Shown here: positions 10,648-23,200 of the stretch, piece after piece
Position numbering within the stretch: the stretch's first letter is position 1
Layout: every line of letters starts with the position of its first letter
Assembly: GCA_027563935.2 (NCBI GenBank)
Contig: CM050453.2
Span: forward strand, 66,076,018 to 66,140,017
DNA: 64,000 bases
Reading direction: 5' to 3'
Origin: Costus lasius
Taxonomy: Eukaryota; Streptophyta; Magnoliopsida; Zingiberales; Costaceae
The notes under the pieces: generated by a model
The model's database searches: none
Seen by the model: the letters and a program-made list of their open reading frames with translations, nothing else
What the model was told of the DNA's origin: nothing
Program-made: the position numbers and the translations under genes

Positions 10648-11687
10648 AAAACTTATTGTATCCCAACAAGTAGGTAAATTAAACTTATTTCTAAAGTCGC
10701 AGCCAAAACCTAAGTGATGGCGCACAGGGACTTGTCACTCCCTAATACGGCTCCAAAAACTTGTTCAACTACCACACTTGTTGTTATCTCTGCAAGTGCA
10801 CAGATACTCGAAGTAATAAAGAAAGATATCGAACCCACAGAGACCTATGTTGTCAAGTACTAATCAGTTGATTTCTTACTATCTAGGTAGTCGAATGAAA
10901 GTAAAGCAAATATCGCAAACACACGGAAGAATACTGTCGGAGAGAAAACTGGAACTAGGGTTTCATTCACTATAATTTCTATGACTAGACATGATAAAGA
11001 ATTCGTCAGTTTAATTTTATCATGATGAAGATGCAAATTACTTAATAAAAGGATTGTTTCACTCTCGTGCTAACAACCATGCAGGGATTAATCTTCGCTT
11101 TCGCGCAAGATTCGTCCCAACGTTGAAGATAAGTAAATCATCAATCAATGAACTCAAGGATCACTTTCGTGCATCCGAATTCTAGGTTGATAATCTCTAG
11201 TGGAATATCAAGGATCACTTTCGTGCATCCGAGCCTCAACACTAGTTTTTCTCATGGATCTCCAACGTTCCGATCCTCACTTTCGTGCAAGATCTCCACG
11301 TTTGACAATTAGACTCAATCTACAGATTCATGTTATTATCATGGCAATTAATCTGCTAGAACTGAACAAATTGGATCTAACCTAAGGAAGGGTTCCTAAC
11401 ATGCAATTCTAGGGTTCTGAACTCTTAAGCAATTACCTTTCAGTCAATAGCGAAAATTCTAAAAACATGATTAGTAACATGGATCTATAGAGAGTCTAAG
11501 CACGAATATCACATGAGCAAAATCATCATGCTAAGATTAAACGCAACGAAATAGTAAAAAAATAGTCATCTAGTCATTAAAAATCAAGTGAATTACTCTC
11601 CCATGTCCCAAGGGTAAAGGAGTTACAAAATTCCATAATTTCAGAAGTTCAAAAATCAACGAAAGAAGAGTTTTGGAAAAATACAGG

Positions 11688-11713
11688 ACGGCTGTGAAGT
11701 ATTTCACAGCCGT
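11688..11713. repeat. Perfect 11 bp hairpin
   Basis: Arms acggctgtgaa (11688-11698) and ttcacagccgt (11703-11713) enclose a 4-base loop, gtat. It shares the acggc/gccgt words with the tandem repeats 400 bp away in the same LTR. Confidence 0.7.
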
Positions 11714-12090
11714 AATTTCGATAGATCTCTGTAAATAGTGGCTGTCTCCCTTCTTTCCTTGAATTCTCCTTCGATTGATTTCCTTTTCTTCTGAAACTTC
11801 TAGTACGTTGTCTCCTCCTTCAGATGTAGCTTTGGTATGAATTTCACAGCCGGAGATGCCCTGGATTCGTTGCGGTGGCAGAACACTAGGCGGCGGCGTG
11901 AATTACGATTTCTCCCTCGATAGTCGATGAGAATTGGGGCTTTCGGTGTGTGTGTAATCCTCTTGTCAAAAACTCCCCGTTTGCTTCTTACGGCTTCGAA
12001 TATAAACTTCTGGTTTGGCCGCAATCATCTCCGCAAGAATTAGATTTCAGAATTGACCTGGAAATCGCGTTTAACAACAGAAATACAACA

Positions 12091-12450
12091 GTGTAATAGT
12101 TTACGCCACTGCCATAAAATCGGTCAAGTTTTCTGATCTTATGTTGTCTGGGCAATACGGCACCGTAATCTGGTTTATGGTACTACCGTAAAATCGGCTG
12201 AACTCTCTGTTCGGAAGTGACTGAAAAATACGGCCCGTGTAATCCTTTACGGCGGTGCCATAAAATCAAGCAAAGTTTCTGTTCTGAAGCGCTCTGAAAT
12301 ACGGTACCGTAATCTGGTTTATGGTACTGCCGTAAAATCCAAAAAATCTTATGTTCGGAAACTCCTCAAAATACGGCAGTGGCTCAGATTTTACGGTAGC
12401 GTATGAAAATATGGTACCGTAAAATAGGTTACGGTACTGTCGTAATTTGC
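12091..12450. repeat. Tandem repeats with ACGGTACCGT palindromes
   Basis: Imperfect units begin near 12091, 12155, 12229, 12300 and 12371 (period about 71-74 bp), with a partial unit at 12410. Each has an atacgg..ccgtaat core followed by ggtactgccgtaaaatc. The unit at 12300 has the exact palindrome acggtaccgt (12301-12310). They lie in the TatI LTR. Confidence 0.75.
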
Positions 12451-12720
12451 TGAGTTGCTCCATTTTGTGTGAAATTTCTTGGGTGATCTCCTCTTGATGA
12501 TGGTAACTCTTCTATGTGTTTGATTTTGCTTGAAAACTCCTTGAAATAATGCCTTTTTATCTGAAAATCATGAAAAACCAAAATAGAAGTAGACTTTGCA
12601 ATATTCGATGAATTTGGCATGAAAACAAGTAATAAGATCCTCAATTTAGCATGAAAAGATATCTAAAATGATACAAAATATACTATATATTTTGGTGTCA
12701 TCAAAATACATAAGGCTCAA

Positions 12721-12739
12721 ACTTTGCTTGTCCTCAAGC
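12721..12739 (-). other. Tat/Athila-like 3' untranslated motif
   Basis: The minus strand reads GCTTGAGGACAAGCAAAGT, a phrase that commonly precedes the 3' LTR in plant Tat/Athila elements. It places the 3' end of an upstream element immediately before the LTR at 12710. Confidence 0.5.
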
Positions 12740-13400
12740 AAAAATCAAATTTGAAATCAAAATTTGATCAAAAGAATAACCTTTTCATGCTCAATAAATT
12801 TCTAAAATACAACTCATCAATGAAAAATTCTATCAATTGATTTATAAAACTTCAAATAAACATATCATCCTTAGAACTCAATCCAAACATATGTTTAGAA
12901 TTGTAATATATTTTAAATAAAATTCCAAACACAGTCAATTAACAGCCAAAAATGTAGGGCAAGAAAATTATCAATTACGAAAAGTAGCTATGCCTTAGAG
13001 ATGGTTCTAGTGATCAAGAATGAAAACTGATAATGCCAATTGGTAGAATGACGTTTGTTCTTTTCAGGCATAGCAAAATTAGAGGGCCATTATCCATCAG
13101 GCATTTATGACATTTGCAAGAAGATGTCAGATCAGCAAAATAAATTAGTACATAAATTTATCAAACAGCATAGTTTGCTAGAAGGTGTAGATTGATATGT
13201 TGACGCTCGGTTGTAACCAAGTGTTCCAGGGCTTCGTGCAAAACGTGTTCTTCCAGGTGGTGCCAGAGACTTGAGGTTGCAGCATATTCAAGCACGTTAA
13301 TTACCTGCGTCAAGAAGGTTAACCAGGTTAGGAATGAGTACAGAACTTGTAACAATAATAGAAACAGTATGCATTGTTCCCAAGGAAGCAAGCAGGGAGT
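12740..13400. other. AT-rich non-coding segment
   Basis: No coding frame, RNA gene or clear repeat was seen. It joins the GC-rich block at 13400 to the TatI 3' motif and is probably untranslated retroelement sequence. Confidence 0.4.
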
Positions 13401-14040
13401 TGGGACGCTGGAAGGTCGACGTTGATGGCTGCAGAAGCATGGGGAAGAATGGCTAGCTGGTCTCGAGACTGCCAGGGGCGTTTCCGGTGTGACAACCGGC
13501 CGGTGGTGGTGTCTGGGCGCTAGGAGACGGGCGGCGCTAGCGCTGCCCTGCTTGAGGCGGAAACAGGGGAAGACGTGCGAGGATGCAGGGGCTGCCGGCG
13601 ATCGTCTGACACGGCAAGAGGTCCCAACCTGCTAGAGTTGGGAGGTCCTCTGGTCATGGTGAACTCATGGCCGGAGTTTGGGAACGATCGGAGGCTGGTC
13701 GGAGAAGGACGGTGGCAATCAGTGGAGATGGCGGAAAGCTGAGGCGTCACCGTAAATCTTCTGATTCCGGCGATCCAGACGTCGGATGGGGCGATCCCTC
13801 TAGTTTTGGGTTCGACTAGAGTAGGGGAGAACGTGGCTGGAGTTTGGGGAAGATCCGCTAGTCGGATCATCGCCGGCGGCAAGGCGGATGGAGAGCCCAA
13901 GGCTGGACTCGGCTGGAAATAGCGGGGTTTGCGACATCGGTGGAATATTCTGTAAGCGTGGTTAGAGGTGGAAGATGGATGGCATAGCATGACAAGGATG
14001 CAGCGGGGACGGAAAGACGTGCATGAAGGGCGGAATCAGC
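13400..14040 (-). other. GC-rich block with 156-codon frame
   Basis: A sharp GC-rich island between AT-rich neighbours. The minus frame 13990-13520 is open for 156 codons and rich in Pro, Ser, Arg and Thr, with no domain I recognise. GC-rich DNA lowers stop frequency, so the frame may be chance. It may be a captured gene fragment inside the Tat-like element or a non-coding insert. Function unknown. Confidence 0.3.
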
Positions 14041-14962
14041 AGGGTAGAGCTTCCAAGTCCATGGAAGATGAGAAGAGGAGGTAGGGAAGAAATGGAGTCT
14101 CTATGGGCAATTGATTCTCACATAAATTAATAATGGGTTCCTTAGTTGGAATAAATGTGGTAGACTCAAGTTGAGGCATGTTTTCTAAGGAACTTATGGG
14201 TATGGGCCCTGAAATTGAAGGTAATGGTACTTCATGATTTATTTCTTTAAATTTAGTGGTTTCATCAAGACATGGTTTAGGTTCTAAAGTAGGCTCTAAG
14301 GTTTGGTTGAACTCTAGAGGATTAGGACTCTCTTGTTTAACTTGTAAGTGGGGCTTTCTTAATTTCTCTATTGATTCTTGCAACTTTTTCATTTGCTCCT
14401 TGAACTCATGTTGCAACTTTTTAGTTTGCTCCCTTAACTCATCATAAGGGTGAATTATGTGTGGCAACCCTTTATGAATAAAACTATAACTCCAAGGGTT
14501 GTGAAAATAATGTCCTTGATAATCACGCATGAATTCATTCCCTAATAAGATGTCAAATCCTTCTAAACTCATTACATCACACCAAATTTCAGTTTTCATA
14601 TTGCCTAATTGAATAGGAACTAAGCATTGAAAGTCAACTAAAGTTGTAGTCAAATCATCCCAAGTTATGCAATAAGGGTTAGGATTTTTTTCTATGGTAA
14701 GGCCAAATTTTTCAAGGGAACTAGGAGATATGATATTGTACTTGACAAAATGATCAATAATAGTTTTACATTTAAAACCATTGCACCAAATATGTGTAGT
14801 AAAACTATTAGGCCCATGTGTGAGAACCCTACATTTTTGTTTTATCAAACTATTAGGTCTATGTATAAACGTCTTATATTGTTCCCTAATAGTTATTAAA
14901 TCTGCTCTAGCTATAACTTCCTTTTGATTAAAGTGACGCATGATAAAAAGTTTATGGTACAA
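14036..14962 (-). CDS. Retropepsin-like ORF with altered active site
   Basis: A 308-codon minus-strand frame. Residues about 50-170 follow the plan of plant gypsy aspartic proteases: CNGFKCKTIID, a Leu/Phe-Gly-Leu segment, CLVPIQLGN, EIWCDV and DILLGNEFMRD. Where related proteins have D-G-G-S, this one has D-H-F-V, so the catalytic Asp is kept but its loop is lost and activity is doubtful. Residues about 175-205 (EQTKKLQHEFKEQMKKL) look like a coiled coil, and the rest is Pro/Glu-rich. No RT or integrase follows in this orientation. It probably belongs to a deleted or non-autonomous Tat-like element that CopC interrupts at 15440. The start codon is uncertain. Confidence 0.5.
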   Translation of the reverse strand: MYHKLFIMRHFNQKEVIARADLITIREQYKTFIHRPNSLIKQKCRVLTHGPNSFTTHIWCNGFKCKTIIDHFVKYNIISPSSLEKFGLTIEKNPNPYCITWDDLTTTLVDFQCLVPIQLGNMKTEIWCDVMSLEGFDILLGNEFMRDYQGHYFHNPWSYSFIHKGLPHIIHPYDELREQTKKLQHEFKEQMKKLQESIEKLRKPHLQVKQESPNPLEFNQTLEPTLEPKPCLDETTKFKEINHEVPLPSISGPIPISSLENMPQLESTTFIPTKEPIINLCENQLPIETPFLPYLLFSSSMDLEALPC

Positions 14963-15439
14963 CTAGGGAGTAAGCATGCAAATCTACTGAATTAAGATAT
15001 ATTTATTTTCAAGATAAACTCAATAAGCTGGAAATGACTATTGTTTAAGTGCAAGAGATAAGTGCAGAAGTAATAGTCAGAAAAAACTGAGATAAGATGG
15101 GATTTTGCTAACTGTAGTTTTATAGAAATCAATTGCAGCAAGTAAGCTAAGAATTCATAGTTGAGAGGTTGAAACCAGATTTTCAAATTCAAATGTGCAG
15201 ATTTTTTTTGTTCTTAAAAGCAGAATTTCAGCACGTAGAGGACAGCAAACACCAATGAAAATGCGGCGCATGTAGGTGCTAAAAGCTGAGATAGATGACT
15301 ACAATTTGATATAGTTCGATTGGACAAAACAATGCTGAAAGCCAGATTGGAAATTTCAGAATTCAAGTGCAGTTTTTAGAATCATATTCAGCATTTAATG
15401 AAAATCAAAATCAACGCTTCAAAGGCTGCACTTATAGGT
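14963..15439. other. Unassigned AT-rich sequence
   Basis: No gene or repeat was recognised. It ends at the CopC LTR; the five bases before it (aggtg, 15435-15439) should be the CopC target site. Confidence 0.4.
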
Positions 15440-17034
15440 GTGTTGGTGTATATGCCCTAAAGACCAATGTATGGACATGGTCAGGCATTGTTTGAATGTA
15501 CTTTGATAGAACTATTACTCTTTATATAGGCATGGTCGTTATTATGCAGACTTCTCTACCTGCGTTGATGTATTGAGTTGCATAAATAATGTCCCAGGAG
15601 TTTGGATTAGATCCGTTCTCTTAAGCTATCCCCAGACAAGGTACCTTAGCAGATATGGGACAGCTTTGGTACATGTGAGACTGGTGTATGGGCTGGTTAT
15701 GTGTGGGGCACAATAACGCAGACATACAGGTGCATTGAATGCACTGGAGTGATCCACCGTGAGGATTGACTTGTCTAGTCAACAAGTCAATCTCACATGC
15801 AAGAGGTTTGCATTGATCCTTAGACTTGAGGTATTCATGTCTAGATTTGATGATGGGTATGCTTTAATACAGTCTTACGTCTCTCCGTAATTGGGAGATC
15901 AAAACGACTGTCATTGGGCATGTCATAAGTCATGTAGAGACATGGATGACCAATAGTAGGATTTGCCCCTTCCTTATTGGAAGCATGATATCCACTCGGG
16001 GCGCCCCACCTTATTGGTGCATGACAGGAAAGTGTGGCCACACTTGTTGAGTCATGACCAATGCATTGGATAATAAACTTGAGACTAATCCAATGGCAGG
16101 ATATCAGCTTAGGCAAAGGGATCTGTAATGCAATAGGAATCCTCGTTGCTTGTTAGGAGTTGTTGCCATAATGACTTAAGTCCTATGACATGGGTAGTAG
16201 TGATGTGTTGCTAGATACCCCTCACTACTTATGATGTTTACATCATTGCCATCGTCATATGGATCCTATGGGGTCACACGCAATAGACTCTTGACGTTGC
16301 TTTATTCAGAAGCCTTAGGATCAAGTTATTGGATAACTTGGATCCATTTGGAAGATTTCATCAGCGCCAATGGGCCTGATGAGTTGGAAGAAAGTTATTG
16401 GAGCCAAACTTCATTTTTGGCAGGTTGACCCGAAATTAACCTAGATTGGTCACATTTGGATTAGGGTTGCATTGGATTAGATCCAATGGCTTAATCAACC
16501 CATGCCATGAAGTTTGGGCTAGCTCATTATCCAATGAGGCCCAATAATTAGTTGTCATGAAGAGGAATTGACTTAAAAGGGTATAATGGGGAGAAATCTC
16601 ACCCCATTGGCGCCTAGGGGCATAATGGGGGTGAGGACGACGCCTTTGCTTCATTATGGAAGTAAAGGGCGCCTAGCCCTTCTTCCTTGGATGGAATGCT
16701 TGCCTCTAAGGCAAGTCTTGGGGCTGATATGGCTTGAGAACTTTTATGGGAAGTTCCTAGGCGCATATGGACATAGGGAAGAGGTATATGGTAATATCTT
16801 GGAGACTTACCTTACCTCAAACCCTTGTTTCTCCCAAGACACCACCCTAGCCGAATTCATCATGCATGTTGCGCCTAGCCCTTCTTCTTGGATGGAAAGA
16901 ATGCCTCTAAGGCATTTCTTGGGCTGATATGGCCATTGGGCAAATTAGGATAGGTTGAATGAGGTTTATGGTAAAGTCTTAGAGACTTTCCTTACCTCAA
17001 GACTCCTTTATCCTAGCCGCCCACTTGGCATAAT
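15440..17034 (+). repeat. CopC 5' LTR, first part
   Basis: Starts TGTTGGTGTATATGCC. Together with 27881-28543 it makes an LTR of about 2258 bp ending ...CCCTAACA. It carries the conserved stem-loop at 16196-16229 (8 bp arms) and a tandem duplication of about 200 bp (16669-16870 and 16871 onward, starting gcgcctagcccttctt). Interrupted by GypD at 17035. Confidence 0.85.
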
Positions 17035-20000
17035 TGTAAGATCCAAGGATCTTAAGTTCTGGTAAGCATTATTTTCTATGATAAATTATGATAAAGTATT
17101 GATTTAAATAAAGTTATCGATTATGATATTTTCTATGTATTGGTTGTTGATAGTTAATTAATTAGAAATTATTTATTTGATTGTTGGCTGTTAAATTATG
17201 ATAATTTATTATGGGTTGTTCATGATAAATTAATTAGGAATTATGGTTGTAAATTGTGAGTTAATTAATTAGACCTTATTGGTTAATTAATTTAATCCTT
17301 ATTGGATGTTAACTTAAATTCTTATTGGATTTTCGGTTAAGTGATTGGTTATTGGATAAGTTAATTAAATTAATTGGTTAACTATGGGATATTGGAATAA
17401 AAATTCGAATTAGCTAATTGGGTTTGAAAATTCGAAATTATTAGTTAAGTGGGTTAAACCTATTGGAATTAATGGGTTATAGGGTTTAAAATTTAGAAAC
17501 CCAAAGTTTAAGTGGTAAATTCGACTAGGGTGAGATTATTGGCGATTTTGGAGTCTTGAGAGAATTAAGGTGGCGGCTTGGAAGAACTTGGCGACTCTTG
17601 GAAAGCTTGGAGGCGATTTTTTGGTGTTCTTCCTTCATCTTCTTCCCCTTGACGAATTTTCCTTGAGGTGAAACTTTCTTGGCGATTCTTGGAGATCCTT
17701 TGGGTGACTTCAAAAGCTTTGGACGATTTCTTTTGTGGAGAATTTTCGATTTAAGAGGTGAGTGGAGTGTCTAATTGATTGCTATCTATTTGTTTGTGTT
17801 AATTGATGTATTAGATGAGACATTTGTTTGTTGGAAACATTATCATGCTAAAACCGAAATTCAGGATTTCACTATGATGAAAACCGAATTTTTGTAAAGA
17901 TGATTATATGATGAAAACCGAATTTTGACAAAGGTAATTATATGATGAAAATTGAATTTAAGGCATTAGTTGTTCTTCATGTGAAAAACCGAAAATTACA
18001 AGAAGGTATATATCATGTAAATTGTTGTAAAAACCGAATTAATCTTGGTGTTTGTTTAACCGAAATTTGTATGAAATTTAAGGTATTTTGGTAGTATTAA
18101 ATCATTGAACATTGAGCATGAATTTCTTGTTAATTAGGTATTTTATAAAGAATTTTAGTAATATTAAACCAATGATTTTTTGTAGCCGAAACATTGTTAA
18201 TTGTAGTTAAACCGAAATTTGATAATTGTATTTAACATGTTTACATATGGTAATTTGTGGTAATTGTGGTAATTTGTAAAGTAAATTATAAGAATATATG
18301 TTTTACATTTTATGCTGATTTTATGAATGCCTGTTTTAATTTTATGTTCTTTGTGGGTGTAACTTGTATTTTTGTCTGAGACAAATCTGGGTGATAACAT
18401 AGAAAAATTTGATTAAACTAACCAGCATGAAATATAAGGACTACACTATATGATCTTCATTATGTGACCTTTGGAATTTTATGTTGATCATTATGTGATT
18501 ATGTGAAATATGAATATTATGTGATTATGTGAATTTCGAAAATTATGTTGATATGGGGTTTTCGAATATTATCTGTGATGATCATGTGATGGTTAGGACT
18601 AAGGCTAGGTGTAACTATGAACTCAAGGGGATAGTCCTTATGTGATATGTTAAGGGTCTGAATTTCAGCCCTGTATTGTGATATGTGAGGGGGTTGATGA
18701 TCAGCCTGCCTATTATGATTATTGTGATGGGGGTTGATGCTCAGCCTGCCCGATGTGATTTTTTTGTGATGACTATCCTAGAGTCTAGTTGACACTTAGG
18801 AGTCCGTTTATGTGACCTTTGTGAAATATGTCCACCCTTGTGAAATATGAAATAAGATGTGTCTGTTGTCCAGTAGGAACCTTTTGGGAGAACGGGTTTT
18901 GACGCAAAGTGCCATGTCTTGGTCAGACAGGGGCCACCTCTTGATGTCACTACTCTTTTATGTGTTGGGAATGATATAAGACCCAAAGTGCCATGTCTTG
19001 GTCAGACAGGGGCCACCTCTTGATGTCATCATTCTCGTTTTATGTTATGGCGTGATAGACCAGCGTGCCACGTCGTGACCTGACGGGGGCCACCTCCTGA
19101 TTCTATTCTCGTTTTATGTTATGGCGTGATAGACCAGCGTGCCACGTCGTGACCTGACGGGGGCCACCTCCTGATTCTATTCACTGTCCATGTTTATGTG
19201 TTGCACGAGATTTTGCAGCTCCCAGTGCTTTGGCCAAGCCGGGTTAGACCATATTGGTCACTTTGTGAATATGCTGGACAACTAGGTTAATTAAGTATGG
19301 TGTGTTTAGTTGGTTTAGAATATGTGTGTTCAGTTGGTTTAGAGTATAACTCTAGAACCTGAGGTTATTATATGTTGGTGTGTATATTTTTGGCTGCTTA
19401 TATGACTTTTGCATTGAATTTGTTATTATGTGTTGACATGATATCCTGTTAAAGATTTTTAAAATAATCTGCATATGTTTTTGAGAGTATGTTATGGATG
19501 GTCAATTAGACTATCCACTCACTGGGCTGTGTAGCTCACCCCTCACTATTTTCAGGTGTAGAGCAGGGGCGCAGTTAGCATTATAGGGATGCTGTGAATT
19601 ATGCTTAATGTATTTATGCTTATGATGCCGGTTGTGGCTAAATTCTATGAATTATGTGAACCATGTGATGTGAACTATGTGAATTTGTGTTGCCAGATCG
19701 TGGCAGTTAACTGAGTTGGATTTTTGTGTCACCGCGGGCTTCGGCCTGGTTTCGGTGTTTGGTATTAGTTTATAAAATCGATTTTGTGGATTTGTTTTGA
19801 AATTGAAGTTGATGTGTATTTTTGCAATCGGTTTTGAGATAACTGTAACGTGCATATGTCTAGTGCACGTATTGCGTGGTGGCAGGTACCTTTATGTGAT
19901 TTATGAGATTTGTGATTCGAAGATTTTATGTGTTTGGAGTTTTGAAAATTTTCAGATCGTGTTTTTCTTGAACTCGGTTTTACCTAGCATTTGATCGATC

Positions 20001-20069
20001 TTATATGAAACATCCGTATCATTTGTGAATTGTGTTATTTGCTTGGGGTTAAGTATGTGGGATGTTACA
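17035..20069 (+). repeat. GypD 5' LTR
   Basis: TGTAAGATCC...GGGATGTTACA, 3035 bp. It contains four tandem units (starts 18909, 18988, 19065, 19139; periods 79, 77 and 74 bp) with a ggggccacctc core, plus tgtgattatgtgaat-like short repeats at 18470-18590. No TATA box could be assigned with confidence. Confidence 0.95.
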
Positions 20070-20072
20070 GAA

Positions 20073-20084
20073 TGGTATCAGAGG
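20073..20084 (+). other. GypD primer-binding site
   Basis: TGGTATCAGAGG, initiator-Met tRNA type, three bases after the LTR end. Confidence 0.9.
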
Positions 20085-20218
20085 AGTTGGCTAGCTAAAA
20101 CTTAGTTTGGGGAAAACATGTTTGTGTATTGCTAGACACCTAATAGGTTATGTTTGTTTTCCTGACTATGATATGTGTGTGACTATGATATGTGTGTGTA
20201 GGAATTTGGGAATTTAAG

Positions 20219-23200
20219 ATGGTGCGAACCAGAGGAAATGCTAGTGATGAGGGCGAGCAGACCCCGAACCTCACTAGAACTATTGAGGCCTTGACTGGCA
20301 TGGTACAGCAACAAGGTGCCATGATTGAGAGGCAAGCTCAGATGCTGCAGCAGCAGCAGACTCAGCACCAAGAAGCACAACATCAGCGTTTGCAGCAGCT
20401 GACTCAAGAGAGACCCCAGACTACTACTCGGGCAGTGGGGGATGACTCTCAGGAGGGCGCTCACAGGCGTTATGCCTCGTTAGTGAGTGAATTTCAGAAA
20501 CTGGGTCCTAGCTCATTTTATGGGGGCTCAGAATCCAGTACTGCTGAGAACTGGCAGTTGGTCTTGGAAAAGATTTTCCAAGTTATGCGCTGCTCAGATG
20601 AGGATAAGCTATGTTTGTCCACCTATATGATGCGTGGCGACGCAGATGAGTGGTGGAAAGGAGTTGTGAGACTAGCAGCGGAAAGGCAGGAAACAGTGGA
20701 TTGGCCTTACTTCCTATCTCAATTTAATGAGAAGTATTTTCCAGATAGCTTGGTAGAGGACCGAGAGGTGGCATTTATTCACCTGGAGCAGGGTGATATG
20801 ACAGTGGACCAGTATGAGCTACAGTTCACGAAATTAGGAAAGTATGCTCCTCATCTGATAAATACTGAAAAGAGGAGAGCTACCAAGTTTCTCAGAGGTC
20901 TCAGATGGGATATTAGGGAGCAGGTTGGTGCTCAGCACTTGGAGACCTATGTTGAGACAGTTGGTCGAGCACGCACTATTGAGAGATACATAGCTGAGAG
21001 GAGTTCGCATGCTGCCGTGACTGTAGTTCCTGCAGCTGAGGCGGCGGTTCCTCAGTATGGCAGTGGCGGCAAGGGTAAGAAGTACCCTGGGCATAAAGAT
21101 TATAAGAAGAGCAGGTATAAGCCTTACTCCTACAAGGCACCGCAGCAGTCCAGGGATGCACCGCAGCAGTTTAGGGATGCCAGGGATGCAAGAAACGTTA
21201 TCACTTGTAGTCATTGTGGGCTCAAAGGACATCTAGTGAAAGACTGCCATAGGAAGAATGGTGTATGCTTCAGGTGTAAGAAACCCGGGCACATGGCCAA
21301 GGACTGCAAAGAGCCTGAGATACAGCCTAGAGGCACAGATAAGCCCACAGTCCAGACCAGAGTGTATGCTGTGGCTGAGAAGGATACACGAGCATCCCGA
21401 TCCGTTGTGGAAGGTACATTATTTGTATTTGATCAGTTAGCTCGCATTCTATTTGACCCTGGTGCAAATTTGTCTTTTGTCTCTGTTAAGTTTGCTGCAT
21501 GTTTACCTGTTGTACCTAAGATGCTAGATTATGCTGTGTCTGTTAGTACTCCTTTGGGAAAGTCATTGTCTACAGACACTGTTTGTGCTGACTGTGTAGT
21601 ACATGTAGAGGGTTATGAGTTTTTGGTAGATCTAATCCTTTTAGACATGCAAGATTATGATGTCATCTTAGGAATGGACTGGTTGTCTTCGCATCATGCC
21701 TCGGTGGATTGCTTTGAGAAAGTAATCACTTTGAATATGTTTGATGGGAATCGGATTTTTGTGAGAGGTCTAGTGTCAGACCAAGGACCACATGTGATAT
21801 CTTTCCTGCAGGCCAGGAAGTTACTTGCCAGTGGTTGCAAGGGTTATCTTGCACATGTTAAGGTGCAGGATGATTCTACTTCTGATCTGACTCAGATGGC
21901 GGTGGTGAAAGAATTTCCTGATGTGTTCTCTGAGGAATTTTCAGGTTTGCCACCAGTTAGAGAAGTGGAATTTGGCATTGAGTTGGCGCCAGGTACGGCA
22001 CCTATCTCCAGAGCTCCTTATCGTATGGCTACTTCAGAGTTGGCCGAGCTTAAGAAACAACTGGAGGAATTGTTAGAGAAAGGGTACATTCGGCCTAGTG
22101 CTTCACCCTGGGGAGCGCCAGTGCTATTTGTGAAGAAGAAGGATGGAACCCTGAGGATGTGTATAGACTACAGGCAGTTGAACCAAGTGACCATTAAAAA
22201 TAAGTATCCTCTTCCCAGAATTGATGATCTATTTGATCAATTACAGGGAGCTACAGTGTTCTCTAAAATTGATCTGAGATCAGGGTATTATCAGCTTAGA
22301 GTCAAGGATGAGGATATATTTAAGACTGCTTTCAGGACCAGGTATGGGCATTTCGAATTTTTAGTTATGCCTTTTGGACTGACGAATGCACCTGCTGTCT
22401 TCATGGATTTGATGAACAGGGTATTCCATGAATTGCTTGACTCTTGTGTAGTAGTCTTTATAGACGATATATTGGTGTACTCTCGGACTACTTCAGATCA
22501 TGTCAGTGATTTGCGCAAGGTACTGGAGGTTCTGAGGAAGAACCGGTTATATGCCAAGGCTAGTAAGTGTGAGTTCTGGCTAGAGAAGATCAGTTTTCTT
22601 GGGCATGTGATTTCTGGTCAGGGGGTGTCTGTGGATCCAGTTAAAGTGCAAGCCATTCTTGATTGGGGAAGACCGACTAGTGCTACTGAGATCAGGAGTT
22701 TTCTGGGTTTAGCAGGTTATTACCGGAGATTTGTTGAGGGATTCTCCAAGCTGGCGGGTCCTTTAACTAAATTGACCAGAAAGGAGGCTAAGTTTATTTG
22801 GGATGATAAGTGTGAAGAGAGCTTCCAAGAGCTGAGGAGAAGGTTGACTAGTACACCGATCCTCATTATTCCTAGTGATGGGGAAAGGTTTACTGTCTAT
22901 ACAGATGCTTCAGGCAAAGGGTTGGGTTGTGTCTTGATGCAGAAGGGTTCTGTAGTAGCCTATGCTTCGAGACAACTGAAGGAGTATGAATTGAACTACC
23001 CTACTCATGATTTAGAGTTGGCGGCCGTAGTCTTTGCATTGAAGATATGGCGTCACTATTTGTTGGGTCAAGAGTTTGATCTGTTCACTGATCACCAGAG
23101 TCTCAAGTATATCTTCACTCAGAAGGAGTTGAACATGAGACAGAGAAGATGGATGGAGTTGATCAAAGACTATGACTTCTCCATTCAGTATCAGGCTGGA

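Larger units (their letters stand above)
10657..12710 (-). repeat. TatI LTR
   Basis: On the minus strand it starts TGTATTTTGATG and ends ...GGGATACA, with matching TGTAT/ATACA termini, about 2054 bp. It holds 71-74 bp tandem repeats at 12091-12450, a perfect 11 bp-arm hairpin at 11688-11713, and two copies of a 21 bp phrase (ggatcactttcgtgcatccg) at about 11158 and 11211. The outer boundary is inferred from the termini and the upstream 3'-UTR motif, since no second copy is in the window. Confidence 0.55.

Noticed and set aside
18909..19180. CRISPR-like array
   Set aside because: Four long, unequal units in tandem with no uniform spacers, in a plant LTR.
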